NCBI RefSeq assembly: GCF_020514235.1 | Contig: NZ_VTLB01000001.1 | Coordinates: forward strand, 310,001 to 374,000 | Direction: 5' to 3' | DNA length: 64,000 nt | From: Synechococcus sp. MU1617 | Lineage (GTDB): Bacteria > Cyanobacteriota > Cyanobacteriia > PCC-6307 > Cyanobiaceae | In this document: piece by piece, positions 1 to 9,501 of the stretch | Numbering within the stretch: the stretch's first letter is position 1 | Layout of the letters: each line of letters opens with the position of its first letter | Translations under genes and position numbers: made by a program | The notes under the pieces: generated by a model | Told to the model about the DNA's origin: nothing | Database searches by the model: none | The model's input: only the letters and a program-made list of their open reading frames with translations

Positions 1-188
1 GAACCCACGGCCTGATAGTTCACCTGAGGTCCGCCAGCCTTGGCCAGGTCAGCGAACCAACGCTGATAGATCTTGGCTGGGAAAGACGCCCCTGCGCCGT
101 TGAGCCGTTCAGCGGCAGAAGCCGACATGCTGGCCCCGAGGGCCAAAACGGAGGAAAGGAGGAGAGCCTTTTGAGCGAAACGAGTCAC
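1..188 (-). CDS. pstS: Phosphate ABC transporter substrate-binding protein PstS (5' part only)
   Basis: This is the N-terminal part of a periplasmic phosphate-binding protein; the rest lies beyond the left edge. The reading starts at a GTG (186-188 on the plus strand) with a cleavable signal peptide ending near SASAAERL, followed by GAGASFPAKIYQRWFADLA and VNYQAVG, the conserved PstS opening. It is a close paralog of the next gene (363-1343), which has nearly the same mature N-terminus but a lipoprotein signal. A TTAA-repeat Pho-box candidate lies about 60-85 bases upstream, so phosphate-starvation control is likely. Confidence 0.88.
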   Translation of the reverse strand, partial: MTRFAQKALLLSSVLALGASMSASAAERLNGAGASFPAKIYQRWFADLAKAGGPQVNYQAVG

Positions 189-245
189 AACCAGAAAGAA
201 GAGGACTGTTGCAACCAAGACCTAATCGGCCATCGAGCGGGATGT

Positions 246-274
246 CGTTAATGGAGCATTAACAAGGGTTAAAG
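246..274 (-). promoter_or_regulatory. Candidate Pho box upstream of pstS
   Basis: Three TTAA cores at 248-251, 259-262 and 269-272 recur every 10-11 bases. This matches the general form of cyanobacterial PhoB/SphR boxes, which are tandem TTAA-containing octamers with 3-base spacers. It sits upstream of the pstS gene ending at the window edge. Assignment is by pattern only. Confidence 0.5.
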
Positions 275-300
275 ACGGCCAAACGGCACGTAAAAACATC

Positions 301-332
301 AAAAAACCCCGGTTTGGCCATCCAAACCGGGG
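301..332 (-). terminator. Rho-independent terminator of the downstream pstS paralog
   Basis: A perfect 11-bp stem (307-317 with 322-332, CCCCGGTTTGG and its complement) with a 4-base loop is followed on the minus strand by a run of six T. It lies about 30 bases past the stop of the phosphate-binding protein gene at 363-1343, and separates it from the other pstS copy. Confidence 0.9.
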
Positions 333-362
333 CATGACGTTCACCAAATCAAGGGTTCGCAT

Positions 363-1343
363 TCAGGGCTGAATGCCTGCCACGGCACTGCGGGATTTTT
401 CGAGGATGCTGCCCCGGAGAGGCACAAAGCCCAGGGCCGCAGCACCCTCCTGGGTGGAATCCTCCAGCATGTAGTTGAAGACATCTCGAACGGCTTCAGC
501 TTTGGTGCCATTGCCCTCGGCATAGGCCAACACCCAGGTGAGCGTTGCGATGGGGTAGGCACCAGCGGCCGACGGGTTGGGGTTGCTGCCAGCCAGATCC
601 TGATCAAGCTCAATGCCGTTCAGAGCTTTGGCACCAGCTTCCACGGAGGGTTTGAGGAATTCACCGGATTTGTTCTGCACCGCAGCAGCCTGCACATTCC
701 CTTTGATGTACGACTGATTCACGTAGCCGATTGCGCCAACCCGGTTATCGATCACCCCGGCCACCCCGGAATTGCCCTTGGCACCAACACCCACCGGCCA
801 TTTGACCGATTTTCCGCTGCCGAGGGTCCAATCCGGTGAAAAGGTCTGCAGCGAATTGGTGAAGGCCTTGGTGGTGCCGGATCCATCCGAGCGATGCACC
901 CAGGTGATCGTGCCCGCGTCACAACCAAGCTCTTTCCAATCACTGATGCGGCCAGTGGCCACCCCCACAGCCTGCTGCTGGGTGAGCTGAAGCTCGCACC
1001 CAGGCTTGTTGTATCCGAAGGCAATGGTTCCCCCCACCATGGGGATCTGGACCAACCCTCGGCTCACCTGCTTGCGGTCAGCCTCCTTGATCGGGTCGTC
1101 CGAAGCGGCGAAATCCACAGTGCCATCAATGAAGGCTTTGCGGCCGGAACCGGAACCCACTGCCTGGTAGTTCACCTTGATTCCGCCGGAGCCGGCCAGA
1201 TCGGCGAACCAGCTCTGGTACACCTTGGCGGGGAAGGAGGCTCCCGCCGCATTGAGGCTGGACACACTGGGACTTCCACCACAGGCAGCAAGGCCAACAG
1301 CGAGGACGCTCAGGCTTGAAACAACCAGGGAACGATGTACCAA
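363..1343 (-). CDS. pstS: Phosphate-binding lipoprotein, PstS/SphX type
   Basis: This 326-residue periplasmic phosphate-binding protein delivers phosphate to the PstCAB importer. A lipobox LAAC puts the lipidated cysteine at residue 21, so it is probably membrane-anchored, unlike its neighbour at the left edge. The mature part opens with LNAAGASFPAKVYQSW and keeps the PstS ligand motifs GSGSGRKAF and HRSDGSGTTKAF. The start appears to be TTG: an in-frame TAA lies 18 bases upstream and no ATG or GTG follows before the signal peptide. PstCAB genes are not in this window. Tandem paralogs are typical of marine Synechococcus adapted to low phosphate. Confidence 0.93.
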   Translation of the reverse strand: MVHRSLVVSSLSVLAVGLAACGGSPSVSSLNAAGASFPAKVYQSWFADLAGSGGIKVNYQAVGSGSGRKAFIDGTVDFAASDDPIKEADRKQVSRGLVQIPMVGGTIAFGYNKPGCELQLTQQQAVGVATGRISDWKELGCDAGTITWVHRSDGSGTTKAFTNSLQTFSPDWTLGSGKSVKWPVGVGAKGNSGVAGVIDNRVGAIGYVNQSYIKGNVQAAAVQNKSGEFLKPSVEAGAKALNGIELDQDLAGSNPNPSAAGAYPIATLTWVLAYAEGNGTKAEAVRDVFNYMLEDSTQEGAAALGFVPLRGSILEKSRSAVAGIQP

Positions 1344-1358
1344 AACCGTCTGTGTGAA

Positions 1359-1652
1359 TTACTCCATCTTCCCGCGTCGTGGATCCAGGCTCAGGCAGGA
1401 AGTTGGCACAACAGTGAGCCTCGTTGCCACCGAGTAACACCGCAACCAGCGGTTCACCCGTTTGCGGTGGTGAGCTGGAACCTCCCCAATCAACTGGCTG
1501 AGTTCATCAGCCCCCATACGTCGCAGAGCGCGCACGTCCACATGCCAGAGCGCTTCGGCTTCACGAATCAACCGTGCCCAGGTGCGCACCTGCTGCCACT
1601 GGCGTAAGCGGGAGCGAATCGGCCGTTGATAGGGATGCAGAAAAGCCGTCAT
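1359..1652 (-). CDS. Conserved hypothetical protein (picocyanobacterial)
   Basis: A 97-residue basic protein rich in Arg and Trp (for example RSRLRQWQQVRTWARLI and LIGEVPAHHRKRVNRWL). No signal peptide or membrane segment is visible. It lies between the exonuclease gene and pstS, on the same strand as both. I recognise no named family. The composition and helix-like spacing suggest a small alpha-helical, possibly nucleic-acid-binding protein, but that is a guess. Confidence 0.6.
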   Translation of the reverse strand: MTAFLHPYQRPIRSRLRQWQQVRTWARLIREAEALWHVDVRALRRMGADELSQLIGEVPAHHRKRVNRWLRCYSVATRLTVVPTSCLSLDPRRGKME

Positions 1653-1731
1653 GACTTCAGCGTGCTGCTTTCAGCGGCGCTCTCTGCAAAATCACCCAGA
1701 CGCTTCGGAGTGCTGAAGCAAATGCGCAGTC

Positions 1732-2574
1732 TCAGGCGCTGAGGCGATCGGCCTCAAGCTCAACGGGGGCGACAGGAAAATCAAGTTCCGCCACCTCGCG
1801 ATCGCTCAAACGACGGGTCCAAGCCCCCTTGATCGGATCGTTCCAACGAAAACCCGCTGCTTTGGCCAGATGGCGTTCTTCGAATGACACCCGGGCACGC
1901 ATCAACTGGCGCGGTTCCAGGCCCCGCTCCAACAGCTGCTCAAGGTCGTCACAACGTGCGAACACCTCAGCGATGTAAATGCAATCGCTGAGGGCGCGGT
2001 GGGCCGCCCAGACTGGGACGCTGTAGGCCAAGGCCAGGTCCCGCACCGACGGCCGCGAACGCAGTTGACGCTCCGCCGGCCAGCGGATGTCGTCCATGGT
2101 GCAAAGCCAGGGTGTTGTGGTAGCCGGCACAACACCAAGACCGAACCACTGGCGATCAAAGGCCGCGTTATGGGCCACCAGCAGATCGGCAGCATCCAGC
2201 AGATGTTCGAACCACACCAACGCCTCCTTCCAGGGCTGGGGTCGGCGGGTGACAGCGGCGGGGATCCGGTTGATCGCCTCTGCCGCGTTGGAGTCCACCG
2301 GCAGGAGAAACGATTGCTGGGCCAGCACCGAACGACTCGGCACATCAAACAAAATGCAGCCCACCTCAAGGCACTGGTCCTGCTGCGGATCCAAACCCGA
2401 GGTTTCGGTGTCGATGATCAGCAGAGTGGTCGGGGTGGCCTCTGGCACGTCCTCTGGCTGATCAGCCTTGGCCTCAGGTTCAACGGCTGGCGGAGAAGGC
2501 AATGACGTTGGGGCTGTTTGGATCTCCGCCTGAGGTCTTGAAAACCCAGCAAGTAAATCGAGCTGTTCAGGCAT
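1732..2574 (-). CDS. DEDDh 3'-5' exonuclease, DNA polymerase III epsilon-like
   Basis: This 280-residue protein has a low-complexity Pro/Glu-rich N-terminus (about residues 12-48), then an exonuclease fold starting with LLIIDTETSG. It carries the acidic pair D55/E57, a second acidic motif in AHNAAFDRQW and the late HRALSDC with the catalytic His and Asp. A C-terminal extension after residue 215 (RASRVSFEERHLAKAAGFRW-like) resembles the tail seen in cyanobacterial members. It probably acts in proofreading or DNA repair; whether it is the replicative epsilon subunit cannot be told from sequence alone. Confidence 0.85.
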   Translation of the reverse strand: MPEQLDLLAGFSRPQAEIQTAPTSLPSPPAVEPEAKADQPEDVPEATPTTLLIIDTETSGLDPQQDQCLEVGCILFDVPSRSVLAQQSFLLPVDSNAAEAINRIPAAVTRRPQPWKEALVWFEHLLDAADLLVAHNAAFDRQWFGLGVVPATTTPWLCTMDDIRWPAERQLRSRPSVRDLALAYSVPVWAAHRALSDCIYIAEVFARCDDLEQLLERGLEPRQLMRARVSFEERHLAKAAGFRWNDPIKGAWTRRLSDREVAELDFPVAPVELEADRLSA

Positions 2575-2659
2575 GGCGCAGTGACTCCTCCCACTCCTGA
2601 TTCTCCCGCCCCGGGCAAGGTGCCTACTGCCTAGGGTTCAACCTCTTCATTTCGATCGA

Positions 2660-3115
2660 ATGGCCCTCGGGATCGGCGACCGGCTCCCCTCCTTCAGCCT
2701 GGAGGATCAAAACGGTGACCTTCGCACTCCCGCCTCGGTGCAGGGCCGCTGGCTCGTGCTGTTCTTCTATCCCAAGGACGACACGCCCGGGTGCACGGCT
2801 GAAGCCTGCAGCTTCCGCGACAACGCTGAGAGCTTTGCGGCTCTCGATGCAGAGGTTTGGGGCATCAGCGGTGATGACGCCGTAAGCCACCGCCGTTTCG
2901 CCACCCGCCACAACCTCTCGTTTCCTCTGCTGTGCGACCGCAATAACGCCCTGCGCCGCGAGATGGGTGTACCCAAAGCCCTTGGTCTGCTGCCCGGTCG
3001 CGTCACCTACATCGTTGACGGGGAGGGAGTGATCCGTCACACCTTCAGCAACCTCTTGGATGGTCCGGCCCACGTGCGTGAAGCACAGCAGGTGCTGAAT
3101 CAGCTGCGCGGTTGA
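2660..3115 (+). CDS. bcp: Peroxiredoxin Q / bacterioferritin comigratory protein
   Basis: A 151-residue thiol peroxidase reducing H2O2 and organic peroxides with thioredoxin. The PrxQ signature DDTPGCTAEACSF supplies peroxidatic Cys45 and resolving Cys50, five residues apart, as in atypical 2-Cys PrxQ. Full family length. The stop codon overlaps a TTG of the next gene and lies three bases before its ATG, so the two are probably co-transcribed. Confidence 0.93.
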   Translation: MALGIGDRLPSFSLEDQNGDLRTPASVQGRWLVLFFYPKDDTPGCTAEACSFRDNAESFAALDAEVWGISGDDAVSHRRFATRHNLSFPLLCDRNNALRREMGVPKALGLLPGRVTYIVDGEGVIRHTFSNLLDGPAHVREAQQVLNQLRG

Positions 3116-3117
3116 AC

Positions 3118-3846
3118 ATGGCCAACTGGCGTCAGCTGGGTGCGATCTGGCAGCTGCGGCCGGCCGAACCCACGGGATTGATCGAATTCATCGGCGGCAG
3201 CTATCTGGCGGCAACACCCCAGATCAGCTATCGCAGGCTGCTGGAAGACCTAGCGGCGGACGGGTTGGCCGTGCATGCCTGGGCCTATGTGCCTGGGTTC
3301 GATCATCAACGCCAGGCCCGTGATGCCTGGAGTGCCTTCCGCTCAGCGCGTCGCCAACTTGAGGAGCGCTGCGGGGCCCTTTCAGCTCCTCTGCGGCTTG
3401 GCCACAGCCTGGGATGCAAGCTTCACCTGCTGGCCCCCGATGGGGGTCGCAGCAGCAGGGCCCTGGTGGCCCTGAGCTTCAACAACTTCAACGCCGACCG
3501 TTCGATTCCCCTGCTAGGCGAACTGGCACCCCGGCTCGGGGTGGAAACCGAGTTCAGCCCCAGTCCAGCCGAAACACTTCGCTTGATCAGCCGCCACTAC
3601 CAACAGGAGCGAAATCTGGTGGTGCGATTCGGGCGCGATGAGCTGGATCAAAGCGGTGATCTGATCCAGGCCCTGCGAGAACGTGCCTCCGACGCCAGCT
3701 CAACTCTGGAACTGCCCGGCGATCACCTCACGCCGGCAAGTGCAGGGCTGCGGCGCAGCTTTCTCGGAGACTGGGCGGATGACCCCAAGCGGGTGGCGGT
3801 CATCCGTCAGCTGAGCCGAACCATCGGCGAGGCGATCAGGCCCTGA
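3118..3846 (+). CDS. DUF1350 family protein (alpha/beta-hydrolase-like)
   Basis: A 242-residue protein of the DUF1350 family found in cyanobacteria and plastids. It has an alpha/beta-hydrolase-like core with [20 protein letters not shown] near the N-terminus and [10 protein letters not shown] as nucleophile-elbow-like GHSLG. The ATG at 3118 is preferred over an overlapping TTG at 3112. It follows bcp directly and converges on acs, whose 3' end overlaps by 11 bases. Enzymatic activity is unproven. Confidence 0.82.
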   Translation: MANWRQLGAIWQLRPAEPTGLIEFIGGSYLAATPQISYRRLLEDLAADGLAVHAWAYVPGFDHQRQARDAWSAFRSARRQLEERCGALSAPLRLGHSLGCKLHLLAPDGGRSSRALVALSFNNFNADRSIPLLGELAPRLGVETEFSPSPAETLRLISRHYQQERNLVVRFGRDELDQSGDLIQALRERASDASSTLELPGDHLTPASAGLRRSFLGDWADDPKRVAVIRQLSRTIGEAIRP

Positions 3847-5809
3847 GGCGATCCAGAACGGAACGGTCCTCCAGGGTGCTGGTGTCGCCACTCACCTCTT
3901 GACCCGCCGCCAAAGCCCGCAGGATCCGGCGCATGATCTTGCCGCTGCGGGTCTTGGGCAGGGCATCACTGCAACGGATCTCATCCGGCCGGGCGATCGG
4001 ACCGATCTCCTTTCCGACGTGGATCCGCAACTCCTTCACCAGGGCGTCATCGCCCTCGCGGCCCGCCTCCAGGGTGACGAAGGCAACGATGCCTTCGCCC
4101 TTGAGATCGTCAGGACGACCCACGACGGCCGCCTCCGCCACCGCGGGGTGACTGACCAAAGCTGATTCGATCTCCATCGTGCCGAGACGGTGGCCCGAGA
4201 CATTGATCACGTCATCGACGCGACCCATGACCCAGAAGTAGCCATCAGCATCCCGCCGGGCACCATCCCCCGCAAAATAGAGGTAGGAACCATCGGCAGG
4301 CCGGATGTGCTCCCAATAGCTTTCGCGGAAGCGTTGGGGGTTGCCATGCACGGTGCGCATCATTCCGGGCCAAGGGGCACGCACCGCCAGGTACCCGCCT
4401 TCATCGGCACCACAGCTGTTTCCTTCCGCATCGATGATGTCGGCCTGGATGCCAGGCAGGGGCAGTGTGGCGGAGCCGGGCTTGGTGGGCGTTGCACCCG
4501 GCAGGGGGCTGATCATCACTCCACCGGTTTCGGTCTGCCACCAGGTGTCGACGATTGGGCAGCGGTTGCCTCCAATCACGTCTCGATACCACATCCAGGC
4601 CTCCGGATTGATCGGTTCGCCAACGGTGCCAAGCAGGCGGAGGCTGCTCATATCGAACTGATCCGGAACAGACCGGCCGCTCTTCATGAACGCCCGAATA
4701 GCGGTAGGAGCCGTATAGAAGATCGTTATGCCGTGCTTCTGAATCAACTCCCAGAAGGCACCGGGCTTGGACGGCCGCGGTGCACCCTCGTACATCACCG
4801 TCGTTGCGCCGTTCGATAAGGGGCCGTAGACGATGTAGCTGTGGCCGGTGATCCAACCCACATCCGCTGTACACCAGAAGACATCCTCATCCCGAATGTC
4901 GAAGATCCACTGGAAGGTGAGATGGGCCCAGAGGTTGTAACCGGCGGTGGTGTGTACCACGCCCTTGGGTTTGCCGGTGGAGCCGGAGGTGTAGAGAACG
5001 AAAAGGCGGTCCTCGCTGGCCATCGGCTCAGCGGGGCAGTCGGCACTCTGACCCTCCACCAGGTCATGCCACCACTGATCACGACCGGCAACCATCTCCA
5101 CGTCCTGCTTGGTGCGCTGCACCACAAGCACACCGGTCACCGAGGGGCAGGCGCCATTGGCCAGCGCCGCATCCACCGCGGGTTTGAGTGACACCGGCTT
5201 GTCCTTGCGGAAGCCGCCATCAGCGGTGATCACCGCTTTCACTTCGCCGTCATTGAGACGATCCCTCAGGGCTTCTGCGGAAAAGCCACCGAACACCACC
5301 GAATGGGGAGCACCAATGCGCGCGCAAGCGAGCATTGCGATCGCCGCCTCAGGCACCATCGGCATGTAAAGCGCCACAAGGTCACCCTTGCCGATGCCCA
5401 TGGCCTTGAGGCCATTGGCGGCTTTGCAGACCTCGGCATGCAGTTCCTGGTAGGTGAACCGGCGCACATCCCCCGGCTCTCCTTCCCAGATCAACGCCGT
5501 TTTCTGCGCCGTTGGCCCATCGAGATGACGGTCCAGGCAGTTGTAGGAGAGGTTCGTCGTGCCGCCCTCAAACCAGCGCGCAAAAGGAGGATTCGACCAA
5601 TCGAGCACGGTATGGAAGGGCTCGAACCAATGCAGTTCTCGGCGGGCGGCTTCACCCCAGAACGCATCAGGATCATTGTTGGCGGCATCGGCCATGGCCC
5701 GGTAGGCCTCGAGGCTGCCGATGCGAGCTTTGGCGGAAGTGTCTGCTGGCGGCTCGAACACCCGCTGCTCCTGCAGCACGCTTTCGATGGTGGTGTTGGC
5801 GTCGGTCAC
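3836..5809 (-). CDS. acs: Acetyl-CoA synthetase
   Basis: This 657-residue AMP-forming enzyme activates acetate to acetyl-CoA. It shows the P-loop-like [11 protein letters not shown], the adenylate-binding WWQTETGG, and the C-terminal [12 protein letters not shown], whose lysine is the acetylation-regulated catalytic residue. Length matches the family. The likely start is GTG at 5809. The gene is read away from the divergent HAD hydrolase at 5939, with about 130 bases between. Confidence 0.96.
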   Translation of the reverse strand: MTDANTTIESVLQEQRVFEPPADTSAKARIGSLEAYRAMADAANNDPDAFWGEAARRELHWFEPFHTVLDWSNPPFARWFEGGTTNLSYNCLDRHLDGPTAQKTALIWEGEPGDVRRFTYQELHAEVCKAANGLKAMGIGKGDLVALYMPMVPEAAIAMLACARIGAPHSVVFGGFSAEALRDRLNDGEVKAVITADGGFRKDKPVSLKPAVDAALANGACPSVTGVLVVQRTKQDVEMVAGRDQWWHDLVEGQSADCPAEPMASEDRLFVLYTSGSTGKPKGVVHTTAGYNLWAHLTFQWIFDIRDEDVFWCTADVGWITGHSYIVYGPLSNGATTVMYEGAPRPSKPGAFWELIQKHGITIFYTAPTAIRAFMKSGRSVPDQFDMSSLRLLGTVGEPINPEAWMWYRDVIGGNRCPIVDTWWQTETGGVMISPLPGATPTKPGSATLPLPGIQADIIDAEGNSCGADEGGYLAVRAPWPGMMRTVHGNPQRFRESYWEHIRPADGSYLYFAGDGARRDADGYFWVMGRVDDVINVSGHRLGTMEIESALVSHPAVAEAAVVGRPDDLKGEGIVAFVTLEAGREGDDALVKELRIHVGKEIGPIARPDEIRCSDALPKTRSGKIMRRILRALAAGQEVSGDTSTLEDRSVLDRLRA

Positions 5810-5938
5810 AGCAGACTGCGCAGTGCATCTCCTCGAAGGGTAAGGAGCAGGACACCGGTTGATCCAGCTCCCGTATCAATCCGTCGGACGATGATGCAGT
5901 CGATGCGAAAGGATTGAGCTGGGCATCGCCGTTCCGGG

Positions 5939-6589
5939 ATGAAACTGCCACCTGCCGCTTGCCTGTTCGATCTGGATGGGCTTCTGCTCGACACCGAGCC
6001 GCTGCATGGCCGGGGCTGGTGGGAAGCCGCAGCCCACTTCGGCACCCAGCTGAGCGAGGTCCAGTTGATGCAGCTGAAAGGCCGTCGCCGGCTCGACTGT
6101 GCGGCCCAGGTGAATGCATGGCTGGCCGAACCGGTGGGCTCAGATGCCTTGTTGGCGGTGCAGCAACCGATTGTTCGTGCCCTGCTCCCGGATGCTGCCC
6201 CGATGCCCGCAGCGCAGGAGCTGGTGGCGCATTGCCACAACCGGGGCATCCCCATGGCACTGGTCACCAGCAGCAGCCGCGACGCCGTTGAATTCAAAGC
6301 AGCCCCCCATCCCTGGCTCGAGCAGATCCATGAACGGGTTTACGGCGACGATCCCGACCTTGACGCGGGCAAACCCGACCCCGCGCCCTTTCGGCTTGCC
6401 GCAGAGCGCCTGGGGGTTCACCCCAAAGACTGCTGGGCCCTGGAGGATTCTCAGGCCGGCAGCCAATCAGCCCATGCCGCCGGTTGTCAGGTCTGGCTGG
6501 TGAGCCCCAAGGGCTCAGACCAACCCGACATCGACGCGAACCCCTGCGGAATCAACAGCCTGGCTGTTGTGTTGAGCCTGTTGTCTTGA
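5939..6589 (+). CDS. HAD-superfamily hydrolase (phosphatase/phosphoglucomutase-like)
   Basis: A 216-residue HAD hydrolase. Motif I is LFDLDGLLLDTE (nucleophile D11, acid/base D13), motif II LVTSSSRD, motif III lysine in GKPDPAPF, and motif IV LEDSQAGSQSA. The helical cap between motifs I and II places it with the GPH/beta-phosphoglucomutase type. Substrate cannot be assigned. It converges on the prenyl synthase gene nine bases downstream. Confidence 0.88.
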   Translation: MKLPPAACLFDLDGLLLDTEPLHGRGWWEAAAHFGTQLSEVQLMQLKGRRRLDCAAQVNAWLAEPVGSDALLAVQQPIVRALLPDAAPMPAAQELVAHCHNRGIPMALVTSSSRDAVEFKAAPHPWLEQIHERVYGDDPDLDAGKPDPAPFRLAAERLGVHPKDCWALEDSQAGSQSAHAAGCQVWLVSPKGSDQPDIDANPCGINSLAVVLSLLS

Positions 6590-6598
6590 AGTTCCAGC

Positions 6599-7570
6599 TC
6601 AGTACAGACGGCTGAGGACAAAGTCCGGCAGTTCCATCAAGGCGCGTTGCGCCGCGGACTCCGGCAGCCAGGCGATCGATTCACGGGATTCGCGGGCAAA
6701 GGTTTCTGCCAGCTCACGGGTGCGTTCAATCGCCTTGGAAGCCCGAACCATCTCCAGCGCCTTGTCTAGGTCACCGGGCTCAGAGAACTGGCGATCAATC
6801 AACGGCTGCAGCGATGGATGCTCCTCGAGGGCATAGAACGTGGGTGCAGTGAGATAGCCACTGGCGAGATCACTGGCTGCAGGCTTGCCGAGCTGCTGAT
6901 CGTTGCCAGTGAAATCGAGGATGTCGTCCACCACCTGGAAGGCCAGGCCCAACTGGCGGCCGAATTGATAGAGGCTGTCGAGCTGAGACGGCGAGCAACC
7001 GGTGAGAACACCCGCGGCTCGGCAACTGTTGGCAATCAGTGATGCCGTCTTGCAGTAGCTCTTTTCGAGGTAGGTCTCAAAAGTTTGGGCTGTGTCGAAG
7101 CGGTAAAGGCCCTGCTTCACCTCCCCATCCGCGAGATCCATGATCACGCGGCTGAGGAGCTTCACCACATCGAGGTCATCGAGGTTGGCGAGGTGCCAGC
7201 TGGCCTGTGCGAAAAGGAAGTCGCCGGCAAGAACCGCAACGCGGGCATCAAAACGGCTGTGAACCGTGTCCACACCACGCCGGGTCGAAGCCTCATCCAC
7301 CACATCGTCGTGAACGAGCGAGGCGGTATGGATCATTTCCGTGATCTCAGCCAATCGGCGATGGCGCGGCGAAAGATCTCCCTTCTCCGAAAGGGCGCGC
7401 GACAGGAGCAAAACGATGCCCGGGCGCAAACGCTTGCCGCCGGCGCTGAACAGATGTTCCGCAGCAGCCTGGAGGATGGGGTGACCTGCGCCAATCAGGC
7501 TGCGCAGGTCTCCGAGCAAGGTTTCAAGGTCTGTCTCTACCGGTTGGAGTAGCTCGGTAACGGTGCTCAT
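6599..7570 (-). CDS. sds: All-trans polyprenyl (solanesyl) diphosphate synthase
   Basis: A 323-residue trans-prenyltransferase with both aspartate-rich motifs, HDDVVDEAST (FARM) and VVDDILDFTG (SARM), and the GGKRLRPGI substrate site. In cyanobacteria this enzyme makes the C45 side chain of plastoquinone. The ATG at 7570 begins MSTVTELLQPVE; longer upstream reading is only an open frame overlapping murI. It sits 37 bases after murI on the same strand. The chain length is inferred from pathway need. Confidence 0.9.
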   Translation of the reverse strand: MSTVTELLQPVETDLETLLGDLRSLIGAGHPILQAAAEHLFSAGGKRLRPGIVLLLSRALSEKGDLSPRHRRLAEITEMIHTASLVHDDVVDEASTRRGVDTVHSRFDARVAVLAGDFLFAQASWHLANLDDLDVVKLLSRVIMDLADGEVKQGLYRFDTAQTFETYLEKSYCKTASLIANSCRAAGVLTGCSPSQLDSLYQFGRQLGLAFQVVDDILDFTGNDQQLGKPAASDLASGYLTAPTFYALEEHPSLQPLIDRQFSEPGDLDKALEMVRASKAIERTRELAETFARESRESIAWLPESAAQRALMELPDFVLSRLY

Positions 7571-7607
7571 GACTCCCCTCGGCGCCGCGATCCTAGTGGC
7601 CCCACGC

Positions 7608-8405
7608 TCAGTCCTGCAGCAGCTGAAGGCTGACGGCAGGCCGCTGGCCCAGCCAGGGGGTGGCGCGCATCGCGAAGCCATCGGGGTCAGCGGTGACGCA
7701 GAAGCGGCAGCTCTCCAAGGAAAACGGCCTTGGAGTCGGCGAAATCCGCGTCGGTGGCCCCAAAACGGCATCCAGTTGACGAGCCACACCGATTGCCGGG
7801 TCAATGATCTGGACCGATTCCGGCAGCAGCTGACGCAACAGGGGCACCACCAGCGGGTAATGGGTGCAACCCAGCACGATCGAGTCAACTGAAGCCGCCA
7901 GCAAGGGTTCGAGATAGGCCTGGGCTGCACGGCGCAAGTCTTCGCTGTTCATCTCGCCGGCTTCGATCAGGGGAACAAAAGCAGGACAGGCCTGCTCAAT
8001 CACCACCGACCCTGGATGAAGTGCTTCGATGCTGGCCCGGTAGGCCGAGGAGGCCACGGTGGCTGGTGTGGCCAACACACCAACACGGCGCGTTTCAACC
8101 ATTGCCGCGGCGGCGCCGATCAGTCCGATGACCGGCACCCCGGCCTGCCCCTCGGCCACATCCCTTGCCAAGGCATTGGTGGTGTTGCAGGCCATCACCA
8201 CCGTGGACACCTGTTGGCCGCGCAACCAACCCACCACTTCAGCGGCGATGCGCCGGATGTCATCCGGTTGACGATTGCCGTATGGAACCCGGGCCGTATC
8301 GCCGAGGTAAACGCAAGGGACAGACCCATGGCGTTCGAGCACCCGGCGCAGAACCGTCAAGCCACCAAGTCCGCTGTCGAAGAACCCCAGCAGTTGCTGC
8401 GTCAT
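7608..8405 (-). CDS. murI: Glutamate racemase
   Basis: A 265-residue enzyme supplying D-glutamate for peptidoglycan. FDSGLGGLTVLRRV at the N-terminus, catalytic cysteine in MACNTTNAL, and second catalytic cysteine in LGCTHYPLV are all present. Its start codon overlaps the stop of the upstream amidase gene (ATGA, 8402-8405), placing two cell-wall genes in one transcript. Confidence 0.96.
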   Translation of the reverse strand: MTQQLLGFFDSGLGGLTVLRRVLERHGSVPCVYLGDTARVPYGNRQPDDIRRIAAEVVGWLRGQQVSTVVMACNTTNALARDVAEGQAGVPVIGLIGAAAAMVETRRVGVLATPATVASSAYRASIEALHPGSVVIEQACPAFVPLIEAGEMNSEDLRRAAQAYLEPLLAASVDSIVLGCTHYPLVVPLLRQLLPESVQIIDPAIGVARQLDAVLGPPTRISPTPRPFSLESCRFCVTADPDGFAMRATPWLGQRPAVSLQLLQD

Positions 8406-9496
8406 CGCACCTCCTGCTTGAGGTAGTTGAGAATGCCGGCCGCCAGGGCCAAGGCCAACCGGCGGCGATGGTCGGCATTGGCCAGTCGCGGCGCGTCAAT
8501 CGCCCCAGTAACAAATCCCATCTCCACCAGGGCCGAAGGCATGGTGCTGCGCCGGATCACGAAGAAGCGACCGCGTCTAACGCCGCGATTCGGTGTTCCG
8601 GATGACACGTTCATCATCTGCTGCTGCAGATAGGAAGCCAGGCGTCCAGAACGGGGGTCTGAAAAGAAGAAAGTCTCGATCCCGTTCACATCCGGACGAT
8701 TCATGCTCAGGGCATTGGCATGGATGCTCACGAAAGCAGTGGCCCCGCTGCGATTCGCCAGGGACACCCGCGGCGGCAAGTCCACATCCACTTCACGCGT
8801 GCGGGTCAAGCGCACATCCACGCCCCTCGCCCTCAGCAGGTCGGCCACTTGCAGCGACACATCCAAAACCACGTCGGTCTCGCGCAGACCACCAATGCCG
8901 ATAGCCCCCGGATCTGGACCGCCATGACCGGGGTCAATCACGATGCGGTAGCGGTTGCGGGCCACCGTGGGCAGCCCGGAAGGGTCGACCGGCGTGCGGG
9001 TGGGACGGAATCCACCCGGTGGGAGCCAGGCCGTGGCACGACCGGTCAGATCGCCTTCGCCGAAATCATCCAAGCCGCGGGTGGGCAGGCCGGTGAACAC
9101 AAGTTCCCAGCGATCCGGCGCGGTTCCACGCAGGCGCAGATCGTTGGGATTGAGATCCACATCAGGGCGGAATTCCACCACCAGACGGGTGGCACCCGCG
9201 CGGGGCTTACCCAGCCGGATCTCACGGACGGCACCGCGTCCGGCCAAGCGCCGCGGGAATCTCAGCTCACCAGGAATATCAATCCAGACCCTGGTGCCGC
9301 GACCATCGCTGGCGGCCTGAAAAAACGCCTCCAATCGAGCGTTCCGGCTCGTGCGCAGCTTGAGAACTCCCGCCTCGGTGAAGGCCCAGGCGGCCAAGGC
9401 ACTGGCGGCTCGGGCAGGCAACGCCTGGGTGAAAGCTGTGCACTGCAGGGCCGCGGCCAGAAGCCAGGCCAGCCGTCGGGACGACGCCGGAGCCAT
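8402..9496 (-). CDS. amiC: N-acetylmuramoyl-L-alanine amidase with AMIN domain
   Basis: This 364-residue exported amidase cleaves the stem peptide from MurNAc. It has an N-terminal signal peptide (about residues 1-30), an AMIN-type beta domain at roughly 35-145, and an Amidase_3 catalytic domain from IVIDPGHGGPDPGAIG (zinc His) through LRETDVVLDVSL to the catalytic Glu in LVEMGF. It shares a 4-base overlap with murI. Symbol amiC is by family resemblance. Confidence 0.9.
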   Translation of the reverse strand: MAPASSRRLAWLLAAALQCTAFTQALPARAASALAAWAFTEAGVLKLRTSRNARLEAFFQAASDGRGTRVWIDIPGELRFPRRLAGRGAVREIRLGKPRAGATRLVVEFRPDVDLNPNDLRLRGTAPDRWELVFTGLPTRGLDDFGEGDLTGRATAWLPPGGFRPTRTPVDPSGLPTVARNRYRIVIDPGHGGPDPGAIGIGGLRETDVVLDVSLQVADLLRARGVDVRLTRTREVDVDLPPRVSLANRSGATAFVSIHANALSMNRPDVNGIETFFFSDPRSGRLASYLQQQMMNVSSGTPNRGVRRGRFFVIRRSTMPSALVEMGFVTGAIDAPRLANADHRRRLALALAAGILNYLKQEVR

Positions 9497-9501
9497 GGCG
9501 C

